A DNA stretch of 7,554 nucleotides from Variovorax sp. Lineage in GTDB: Bacteria; Pseudomonadota; Gammaproteobacteria; Burkholderiales; Burkholderiaceae_C. The stretch spans positions 1-7,554 of the forward strand of contig JAQGMX010000362.1 of NCBI GenBank assembly GCA_028292145.1, in the 5' to 3' direction. The notes beneath the pieces were generated by a model. The model saw only the letters and a list, made by a program, of their open reading frames with translations, made no database searches and was not told the DNA's origin. Positions 1 to 5,458 of the stretch are shown here, in pieces (position 1 is the first letter of the stretch; the number at the start of each line of letters is the position of its first letter). Made by a program: the position numbers and the translations under genes.

Positions 1-1733
1 GAACCGTCGACCGTCACCTTCGGCGTCATCTTCTTGAGCAGCAAGCCCTTGACCACCTTGCGGCAGATCTTGGAGAGCTCGCGTTCCAGCGAACGCACGC
101 CGGCTTCCCGCGTGTAGTAGCGGACGATGTCGCGCACGGCTTCTTCGGTGATGAGGAGTTCTTCCTCCTTCACGCCGTTGTTCGTCATCTGCTTCGGCAA
201 CAGGTACTTCAATGCGATGTGCGTCTTCTCGTCCTCGGTATAACCCGAGAGACGGATGACTTCCATCCGGTCGAGCAGCGCCGACGGGATGTTCATCGAA
301 TTCGAGGTCGCGACGAACATCACGTCGCTCAGGTCGAAGTCGACCTCGACGTAATGGTCGCCAAACGTATGGTTCTGCTCCGGATCGAGCACTTCAAGCA
401 GCGCGCTCGAAGGATCGCCACGGAAATCGGTGCCCAGCTTGTCGATCTCGTCGAGCAGGAACAGCGGATTGCGCGTGCCGATCTTGTTCAGGCTCTGCAG
501 CACCTTGCCCGGCAGCGCACCGATGTAGGTACGGCGATGGCCGCGAATCTCGGCCTCGTCGCGCATGCCGCCAAGCGCCATGCGCGTGTACTTGCGGCCG
601 GTGGCCTTTGCGATCGACTGACCCAGCGAGGTCTTGCCCACGCCGGGTGGCCCGACCAAACACAGGATCGGCGCCTTGACCTTGTCGACGCGTTGCTGCA
701 CCGCGAGATATTCCAGGATGCGGTCCTTGACCTTGTCCAGACCGTAGTGGTCTTCGTTCAGCACGGCTTCTGCATTGGCCAGGTCGTGCTTGATCTTCGT
801 CTTCTTGCTCCACGGCAAGCCGATCAGCACGTCGATGTAGTTGCGCACCACCGTCGCTTCGGCAGACATCGGCGACATCAGCTTGAGTTTCTTCAACTCG
901 CTCTCGGCCTTCTTGAGCGCTTCCTTCGGCATCTTGGCGAGCTTGATCTTCTTCTCGATCTCCTCGATGTCCGCGCCGTCCTCGCCCTCGCCCAGTTCCT
1001 TCTGGATGGCCTTGACCTGCTCGTTCAGATAGAAGTCGCGCTGGTTCTTTTCCATCTGTCGCTTGACGCGGCCACGGATCTTCTTGTCGACGTTCAGGAT
1101 GTCGACCTCGCGCTCCAGCTGGCCGAAGAGGTTTTCCAGACGCGCCTTGACTTCGTCGAGATCCAGCACGCCCTGCTTGTTGTCGAGCTTGAGCGGCAGA
1201 TGCGCGGCGATGGTGTCGGCCAGACGGCCCGGGTCGTCGATGCTGGAAATCGACGTCAGGATTTCAGGAGGAATCTTCTTGTTCAGTTTGACGTACTGGT
1301 CGAACTGTTGCATCACCGCGCGGCGCAAGGCTTCGATCTCGGTGCTTTTCTGGCTGGCCGCATCGGGTGCCGCCAACGGCGTCACGTTGGCGGTGAAATG
1401 CGTCTCGCCGTCATGAATGGTGTTGACGCGGGCGCGCTGCTGGCCTTCAACCAGCACCTTGACGGTGCCATCGGGCAACTTGAGCATCTGGAGGATGGTC
1501 GACACGCAGCCGACCTCAAACATGTCCTCGACCGACGGCTCGTCCTTGGCAGCGGCTTTCTGGGCGACCAGCATGATGCGCCGCTCGGCTTCCATGGCGA
1601 GCTCAAGCGCCTTGATGCTCTTGGGGCGCCCCACGAAAAGCGGGATCACCATATGGGGGAACACCACGACGTCTCGCAGCGGCAGCAGCGGCAGGTCGAT
1701 GGCGTCAGGGGGTAAAGGGGTGTGGCCGGACAT
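1..1733 (-). CDS. lon: Lon ATP-dependent serine protease, N-terminal 577 residues (3' end outside window)
   Basis: Lon is a cytoplasmic, homo-hexameric AAA+ protease that unfolds and degrades misfolded and short-lived regulatory proteins. The reading frame is open from the ATG at 1733 to the window edge and gives 577 of the family's usual roughly 800 residues. In order it shows the N-terminal substrate-binding domain (about residues 10-205, beginning LPLLPLRDVVVFPHMVIPLF), a charged helical linker (about 210-310) and the AAA+ module. Walker A is GPPGVGKT at 361-368, Walker B is LFLLDEIDK around 424-432 (D428, E429), the sensor-1 Asn is N478 in ATSNS, the likely arginine finger is R489 in LLDRME, and sensor 2 is GVRSLER near 545. 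The C-terminal peptidase domain with the Ser-Lys dyad is not in the window; this is an edge cut, not a visible mutation. The start is supported by GAGG at 1740-1743, six bases upstream. The clpX stop lies 102 nt upstream, with a hairpin and a heat-shock-like promoter in the gap. Confidence 0.97.
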   Translation of the reverse strand, partial: MSGHTPLPPDAIDLPLLPLRDVVVFPHMVIPLFVGRPKSIKALELAMEAERRIMLVAQKAAAKDEPSVEDMFEVGCVSTILQMLKLPDGTVKVLVEGQQRARVNTIHDGETHFTANVTPLAAPDAASQKSTEIEALRRAVMQQFDQYVKLNKKIPPEILTSISSIDDPGRLADTIAAHLPLKLDNKQGVLDLDEVKARLENLFGQLEREVDILNVDKKIRGRVKRQMEKNQRDFYLNEQVKAIQKELGEGEDGADIEEIEKKIKLAKMPKEALKKAESELKKLKLMSPMSAEATVVRNYIDVLIGLPWSKKTKIKHDLANAEAVLNEDHYGLDKVKDRILEYLAVQQRVDKVKAPILCLVGPPGVGKTSLGQSIAKATGRKYTRMALGGMRDEAEIRGHRRTYIGALPGKVLQSLNKIGTRNPLFLLDEIDKLGTDFRGDPSSALLEVLDPEQNHTFGDHYVEVDFDLSDVMFVATSNSMNIPSALLDRMEVIRLSGYTEDEKTHIALKYLLPKQMTNNGVKEEELLITEEAVRDIVRYYTREAGVRSLERELSKICRKVVKGLLLKKMTPKVTVDG

Positions 1734-1739
1734 GCGGAT

Positions 1740-1743
1740 CCTC
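1740..1743 (-). promoter_or_regulatory. Ribosome binding site of lon
   Basis: GAGG on the minus strand lies six bases before the ATG at 1733. It fixes the lon start and lies just downstream of the transcription start (near 1752) predicted from the heat-shock-like promoter, which would leave a leader of about 18 nt. Confidence 0.7.
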
Positions 1744-1758
1744 GAAGTGATCAGACAA

Positions 1759-1786
1759 AGATGGAACGCGCCGCCCGAATTTCAAG
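1759..1786 (-). promoter_or_regulatory. Putative heat-shock (sigma-32/RpoH) promoter of lon
   Basis: Minus strand: CTTGAAA at 1786-1780 matches the sigma-32 -35 core exactly. After CTTGAA and a 14-nt spacer comes TTCCATCT (1766-1759), which matches the -10 consensus CCCCATNT at six of the eight positions, counting N as a match. Transcription would begin near 1752, leaving a short leader that contains the GAGG of lon. lon is a classical RpoH-regulated gene in proteobacteria, which fits. The -35 element lies in the loop of the inverted repeat at 1764-1802 and the -10 overlaps its downstream edge. The elements are seen directly; sigma-factor use is inferred. Confidence 0.6.
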
Positions 1787-1802
1787 TCCGGACGGCGCGT
1801 TC
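1764..1802 (-). terminator. Long inverted repeat between clpX and lon, probable terminator or attenuator
   Basis: The arms 1764-1777 and 1789-1802 pair over 14 positions with one mismatch (1774 against 1792), around an 11-nt loop. The stem is very GC-rich. On the minus strand it is followed by CATCTTTGTC, which has only a short T run, so termination of clpX transcripts may be partial. The loop carries the CTTGAAA element of the putative lon promoter. A second, weaker hairpin overlaps the clpX stop (1828-1835 pairing with 1840-1847, one G-U pair), but its T run is consumed in the stem. Confidence 0.55.
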
Positions 1803-1835
1803 ATCGGAGGGAACGCGTTCAGCGTTCAAAAAGGC

Positions 1836-3101
1836 CTATGCCTTCTTGGCCGCTTCACGATACACCAGCAACGGCGGTTTGTTTTCTTCGATGGTCGATT
1901 CCTCGACGACCACCTTGTCGACGTTGGTCGCGTTGGGCAGCTCGAACATCGTGTCGATCAACGACTGCTCCAGAATCGAACGCAGTCCGCGCGCGCCGGT
2001 CTTGCGTGCCAGCGCCTTGCGTGCAATCGCCTTGAGAGCACCCGGACGAATCTCGAGATCGACGCCCTCCATCTGGAGCAGCTTCACGAACTGCTTCACG
2101 ACGGCGTTCTTCGGCTCGGTCAGGATCTTGACTAGCGTGTCTTCGCTCAACTCGGCCAGCGAAGCGATGACGGGCATGCGACCGACCAGTTCGGGGATGA
2201 GACCAAACTTGATCAGGTCTTCAGGCTCGACTTCGCGGAACACGTCGGTCAGGCTGCGCTGTGCCTTGCTGCGCACCAACGCGCCGAAACCGATGCCGGA
2301 AGCTTCCGTGCGGTTTTCGATGACCTTCTCAAGGCCGGCGAAAGCACCGCCGCAGATGAACAGGATGTTGGTCGTGTCGACCTGCAGGAAATCCTGGTTC
2401 GGATGCTTGCGGCCACCTTGCGGCGGCACGCTGGCCATCGTTCCCTCGATCAGCTTGAGCAGCGCCTGCTGGACGCCCTCGCCCGACACGTCGCGCGTGA
2501 TCGACGGGTTGTCCGACTTACGAGAAATCTTGTCGATCTCGTCGATGTAGACGATGCCGCGCTGCGCCCGCTCGACTTCATAGTTGCAGCTCTGCAGCAG
2601 CTTCTGGATGATGTTCTCGACGTCTTCGCCGACGTACCCGGCTTCGGTCAGCGTCGTGGCATCGGCCATCACGAACGGCACGTCGAGCATCCGCGCCAGC
2701 GTCTGCGCCAGCAGCGTCTTGCCCGAACCGGTCGGGCCGATCAGCAAGATGTTGCTCTTGCTGAGTTCGACTTCCTCGCCCTTTGACTTTTCCTTGTGGC
2801 GCAGGCGTTTGTAATGGTTGTAGACCGCCACGGAGAGCATGCGCTTCGCGGGCTCCTGGCCGATCACATAGTTGTCGAGATTGTTCTTGATCTCGAGCGG
2901 CGTCGGCAGATCACTGCGCGGATCGCGCACCTCATCGCCGCTCGGCAACTCGTCGCGGATGATCTCATTGCATAGATCGATGCACTCGTCGCAAATGAAT
3001 ACCGACGGACCTGCGATGAGCTTCTTGACCTCATGCTGGCTCTTGCCGCAAAAGGAGCAGTAAAGCGTTTTCTCGCTGGAAGAGCCTTTTTTCTCGGCCA
3101 T
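1836..3101 (-). CDS. clpX: ClpX, ATP-dependent unfoldase subunit of the ClpXP protease
   Basis: ClpX is a cytoplasmic AAA+ hexamer that recognises substrates (for example ssrA-tagged chains), unfolds them and threads them into ClpP. The 421-residue protein is full length for the family. It has an N-terminal zinc-binding domain with cysteines C15, C18, C37 and C40, then Walker A GPTGSGKT at 122-129, the pore-1 loop GYVG at 155-158, Walker B VYIDEID at 184-190, the RKH pore loop at 231-233, the ClpP-docking IGF tripeptide at 270-272, a likely arginine finger R308, and sensor 2 GARGLR at 369-374. The intact IGF loop and the adjacent clpP gene argue for a working ClpXP complex. The start ATG at 3101 is preceded by GAAGG at 3111-3115, nine bases upstream; the stop is TAG. 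A strong terminator separates it from clpP 150 nt upstream, so it probably also uses its own promoter, although I found no convincing one. Confidence 0.98.
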   Translation of the reverse strand: MAEKKGSSSEKTLYCSFCGKSQHEVKKLIAGPSVFICDECIDLCNEIIRDELPSGDEVRDPRSDLPTPLEIKNNLDNYVIGQEPAKRMLSVAVYNHYKRLRHKEKSKGEEVELSKSNILLIGPTGSGKTLLAQTLARMLDVPFVMADATTLTEAGYVGEDVENIIQKLLQSCNYEVERAQRGIVYIDEIDKISRKSDNPSITRDVSGEGVQQALLKLIEGTMASVPPQGGRKHPNQDFLQVDTTNILFICGGAFAGLEKVIENRTEASGIGFGALVRSKAQRSLTDVFREVEPEDLIKFGLIPELVGRMPVIASLAELSEDTLVKILTEPKNAVVKQFVKLLQMEGVDLEIRPGALKAIARKALARKTGARGLRSILEQSLIDTMFELPNATNVDKVVVEESTIEENKPPLLVYREAAKKA

Positions 3102-3168
3102 GTACTGATGCCTTCGTAACTGAATTCAACAATGATAGCGAAGACCTGAATTCGGACTTCTGAACAAA

Positions 3169-3198
3169 AACGGCGTTCTCCGCATGGAAAACGCCGTT
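3169..3198 (-). terminator. Rho-independent terminator between clpP and clpX
   Basis: A perfect 9-bp stem (AACGGCGTT at 3198-3190 pairing with AACGCCGTT at 3177-3169, minus-strand reading) encloses a 12-nt loop. A run of T follows directly (3170-3166, partly shared with the stem end), then GTTC. There is no T run on the opposite side, so it is oriented to stop transcripts coming from clpP. A smaller GC hairpin (3207-3213 with 3215-3221) lies just upstream of it, after the clpP stop. Confidence 0.8.
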
Positions 3199-3251
3199 AT
3201 CGGGTAGCGCCACTGTGGCGCGGCGCTGTCAAAACGCTGCGCCGGAGCGGA

Positions 3252-3860
3252 TCAACCGCGCTTCGAAATGACCTGGTCGATCAGACCATAGTCCTTCGAC
3301 TCGTCCGCCGTCAGGAAATAATCGCGCTCGGTATCGCGTGCGATTTTCTCGAGCGGCTGGCCGGTGCGCTCGGCCAGAATGCGATTCATCTGGTCCTTGG
3401 TACGCAGGATGTCTCGCGCATGGATCTCGATGTCGGTCGCCTGGCCGCGGGCACCGCCCAGGACTTGGTGAATCATCACCTTGGAATTCGGCAGCGAGAA
3501 GCGCTTGCCTTTTTCGCCGGCCGCCAAGAGGAAGGCACCCATGCTGGCCGCAAAGCCGATGCACAGGGTCGACACTGCCGGCTTGATGAACTGCATCGTG
3601 TCGTAGATCGCCATGCCGGCGCTCACGCTGCCGCCAGGCGAGTTGATGTAGAACGAGATGTCCTTGTCCGGGTTCTCGCTCTCGAGGAACAGCAACTGCG
3701 CCACCACCAGGTTGGCAGTCTGGTCGTTGACCTCACCCACAAGGAAAATCACGCGCTCCTTGAGCAGACGCGAGTAGATGTCATAGGACCGCTCGCCGCG
3801 GCCGGACTGCTCGATCACCATCGGCACCATGCCGAGGCCTTGAATTTCCTGTGCGCTCAT
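3252..3860 (-). CDS. clpP: ClpP, proteolytic subunit of the ClpXP/ClpAP protease
   Basis: ClpP is a cytoplasmic serine peptidase. It forms a double heptameric chamber that degrades chains fed in by ClpX or ClpA. From the ATG at 3860 the protein is 202 residues, close to the roughly 205 usual for the family. The catalytic triad is complete: S106 in GFAASMGA, H131 in MIHQ and D180 in ERDYF. The oxyanion and strand region INSPGGSVSAG (about 72-82) is also intact. The frame stays open further upstream to an ATG at 3926, but the extra 22 residues do not resemble ClpP, lack a nearby ribosome site, and start inside the putative promoter. The chosen ATG has GGGAAAG at 3866-3872. The gene follows tig by 86 nt and ends before a strong terminator, so tRNA-Leu, tig and clpP may form one transcript with an added internal heat-shock-like promoter. 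Confidence 0.98.
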   Translation of the reverse strand: MSAQEIQGLGMVPMVIEQSGRGERSYDIYSRLLKERVIFLVGEVNDQTANLVVAQLLFLESENPDKDISFYINSPGGSVSAGMAIYDTMQFIKPAVSTLCIGFAASMGAFLLAAGEKGKRFSLPNSKVMIHQVLGGARGQATDIEIHARDILRTKDQMNRILAERTGQPLEKIARDTERDYFLTADESKDYGLIDQVISKRG

Positions 3861-3865
3861 ATGTG

Positions 3866-3872
3866 CTTTCCC
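3866..3872 (-). promoter_or_regulatory. Ribosome binding site that decides the clpP start
   Basis: GGGAAAG on the minus strand lies five bases before the ATG at 3860, with its GGGA core eight bases away. It is a moderate purine-rich site. It supports this ATG over the in-frame ATG at 3926, upstream of which I see no such site. Confidence 0.5.
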
Positions 3873-3899
3873 AGATGTTTTCGTTCCGTAACCCGGATC

Positions 3900-3927
3900 A
3901 AATTGGGACTCGCGCCGAAAGCACAAG
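3900..3927 (-). promoter_or_regulatory. Putative heat-shock (sigma-32-like) promoter of clpP
   Basis: Minus strand: CTTGTG at 3927-3922 matches the sigma-32 -35 core CTTGAA in four of six bases. After a 14-nt spacer comes CCCAATTT at 3907-3900, which matches CCCCATNT at seven of eight positions counting N as a match. The spacer length equals that of the lon candidate. Transcription would start near 3893, about 32 nt before the clpP ATG. clpP is heat-shock controlled in many proteobacteria. The -35 is imperfect, so this is less certain than the lon site. Confidence 0.4.
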
Positions 3928-3946
3928 CCCCTTGCAGCGCCAGCGA

Positions 3947-5266
3947 TCAGCCCTGTTGCGGCTGCGCCATCAGTTCGTCGAAAGAAACCGACTTTTCCGT
4001 GACCTTCGCTTTGCCGAGCACGAAATCCGTCACATTGTTCTCGATCACTACGGCCTCGACTTCGGCAAGGCGGCGGTTGTCGCTGAAGTACCAGCGAACC
4101 ACGTCGGCCGGCTTTTCGTAGCTGCCGGCGAGTTCGTCGATATGCGTCTTGATCTGCTCAGGCTTGGCCTGCAGTTCGTTGGCGCGAACGAGTTCGGCGA
4201 CCACGAGACCCAAGCGCACGCGGCGCTCGGCCTGCGGGCGGAAGACTTCTTCAGGAATCGGTGCCTTGTCGGCGTCCTTGATGCCACGCTGCTTGAGTTC
4301 GGCGCGGGCGCCTTCGATCATGCGCTCGACTTCCGACTGCACGCTGGCGTTCGGCAGGTCGAGTTCGGCGTTGGCGATGAGCGCGTCCATGACCGCATTC
4401 TTGTTGCGTGCCAGCAGACGGAACTTCACTTCGCGCTCGAGGTTGCGCTTGATGTCGGCCCGCAGGCCTTCGACGGTGGCTTCCTCGATGCCGAGCGACT
4501 TGGCCAACTGCTCGTTGATCTCGGGCAGGTGCGAGGCTTCGATCTTCTTCACGGTGACCATGAAGTCGGCCTGCTTGCCGGCCACGTCCTTGCCGTGATA
4601 GTCCTCGGGGAACGACAGCGGGAAGGTACGGCTGTCGCCGGACTTCAGGCCGCGCACCGCATCTTCGAATTCTTTCAGCATCTGGCCTTCGCCGATGATG
4701 AACTGGAAGTCTTCAGCCTTGCCGCCCTGGAAGGTTTCGCCGTCGATCTTGCCTTCGAAGTCGACCGTCACGCGGTCGTTGTCTTCGGCGGCCGCGTCCT
4801 GCGCGCGCTGCGCGAAGGTACGGCGCTGCTTGCGCAGGATGTCGAGCGTCTTGTCGATCGCTTCGTCGCTCACGTCGGCAGTGACGCGCTCGATTTCGGC
4901 ATTGGACAGATCGTTGATCTTGACTTCGGGGAAAACTTCGAAGACCGCGTCGAAAGCCATTTCGCCTTCCGCCGACTCTTCCTTCTCGGTGATGCGCGGC
5001 TGGCCGGCGACACGGAGCTTGGCTTCGTTGGCTGCCTTGGAAAAGGCCTCGCCGACCTTGTCGTTCATGACTTCAAAATGGACCGAATAGCCGTAACGCT
5101 GGTTGACGACGTTCATCGGCACCTTGCCGGGACGGAAACCGTCCATCTTGACGGTGCGTGCCAGCTTCTTGAGACGCGAATCCACTTCCGACTGGATGAT
5201 GCCGACTGGCAAGGTCAATACGATCTTGCGCTCGAGCTTTTCGAGGGTTTCAACGTTCACGGTCAT
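3947..5266 (-). CDS. tig: Trigger factor, ribosome-associated chaperone and peptidyl-prolyl isomerase
   Basis: Trigger factor docks at the ribosome exit tunnel and shields nascent chains; it also carries an FKBP-type prolyl isomerase domain. The 439-residue protein is full length (E. coli 432). The N-terminal ribosome-binding domain shows the signature GFRPGKVP at residues 43-50. The FKBP-like domain lies at about 163-245 (VTVDFEGKIDGETF, then FIIGEGQMLKEFE and FPEDYHGKDVAGK), and the helical C-terminal chaperone body follows from about 246 to the end, finishing in a glutamine-rich tail (QPQQG). The ATG at 5266 is preceded by GAGG at 5275-5278, eight bases upstream. The 3' end of tRNA-Leu lies only 26 nt upstream, which leaves little room for a separate promoter, so tig is probably co-transcribed with the tRNA. 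clpP follows after 86 nt, the usual tig-clpP-clpX-lon order of proteobacteria. Confidence 0.98.
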   Translation of the reverse strand: MTVNVETLEKLERKIVLTLPVGIIQSEVDSRLKKLARTVKMDGFRPGKVPMNVVNQRYGYSVHFEVMNDKVGEAFSKAANEAKLRVAGQPRITEKEESAEGEMAFDAVFEVFPEVKINDLSNAEIERVTADVSDEAIDKTLDILRKQRRTFAQRAQDAAAEDNDRVTVDFEGKIDGETFQGGKAEDFQFIIGEGQMLKEFEDAVRGLKSGDSRTFPLSFPEDYHGKDVAGKQADFMVTVKKIEASHLPEINEQLAKSLGIEEATVEGLRADIKRNLEREVKFRLLARNKNAVMDALIANAELDLPNASVQSEVERMIEGARAELKQRGIKDADKAPIPEEVFRPQAERRVRLGLVVAELVRANELQAKPEQIKTHIDELAGSYEKPADVVRWYFSDNRRLAEVEAVVIENNVTDFVLGKAKVTEKSVSFDELMAQPQQG

Positions 5267-5292
5267 TCTGTTTTCCTCAAAGGATATGGGGC

Positions 5293-5379
5293 TGGTGCGC
5301 GGGGCCGGACTCGAACCGGCACGTTCTTGCGAACGTCAGGACCTAAACCTGGTGCGTCTACCAATTTCGCCACCCGCGC
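5293..5379 (-). tRNA. tRNA-Leu, anticodon UAG
   Basis: An 87-nt class II tRNA that includes an encoded CCA (5295-5293). The acceptor stem is perfect (GCGCGGG at 5379-5373 with CCCGCGC at 5303-5297), and the discriminator base is A. The anticodon loop TTTAGGT (5347-5341) places TAG at 5345-5343, which reads CUA and, if U34 is suitably modified, other CUN leucine codons. The long variable arm CGTTC-GCAA-GAACG, with a GNRA-type tetraloop, is diagnostic of Leu/Ser/Tyr class tRNAs. The T arm is GCCGG-TTCGAGT-CCGGC. The D-arm sequence AAATTGGTAGACGC is typical of bacterial tRNA-Leu. One oddity is that the outermost anticodon-stem pair is C opposite A (5352 and 5336), unless that A extends the variable arm. 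Confidence 0.97.
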
Positions 5380-5403
5380 TGTCAGGTGAAATTCAATGCA
5401 AAG

Positions 5404-5437
5404 ACGGGTGGTGTGCAGATCGCTGCAGCCCACCCGT
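5404..5437 (-). terminator. Probable terminator after the RND permease gene
   Basis: The outer stem pairs 5404-5411 with 5430-5437 (8 bp, GC-rich). After a 2x2 internal loop the inner stem pairs 5414-5418 with 5423-5427 (5 bp) around a 4-nt loop. On the minus strand it is followed by CTTTGC, a poor T run. It starts 21 nt after the permease stop and ends 24 nt before the tRNA, which suits separation of the efflux operon from the tRNA-tig unit. Termination efficiency cannot be judged from sequence. Confidence 0.6.
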
Positions 5438-5458
5438 TGAAATCGGCAACCGCGCATT

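Noticed and set aside
219..1715. Long plus-strand open frame (498 codons) opposite lon
   Set aside because: It is antisense to a clearly recognisable Lon. Its composition is a typical GC-rich shadow (rich in Leu, Asp, Val, His, Arg) and it has no recognisable domain.
1417..2550. Plus-strand open frame of 377 codons spanning the lon and clpX 5'/3' ends
   Set aside because: It is rich in Ser, Arg and Thr, crosses a terminator and promoter of the other strand, and is antisense to two certain genes.
3861..3926. Longer clpP start at 3926 giving 224 residues
   Set aside because: The extra 22 residues do not look like a ClpP N-terminus, the start lies within the putative promoter, and the 3860 start has a ribosome site and gives a normal family length.
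3851..5389. Plus-strand open frame of 512 codons opposite tig and the tRNA
   Set aside because: It overlaps the whole of trigger factor and reads through the tRNA gene on the other strand. It has no domain and is a shadow frame.
5391..5429. Possible sigma-70 promoter for tRNA-Leu (TTGAAT at 5396-5391 with TGCACA 15 nt upstream)
   Set aside because: Both hexamers match only four of six positions, the spacer is short, and the elements fall within or next to the terminator, so I cannot support it as a feature.
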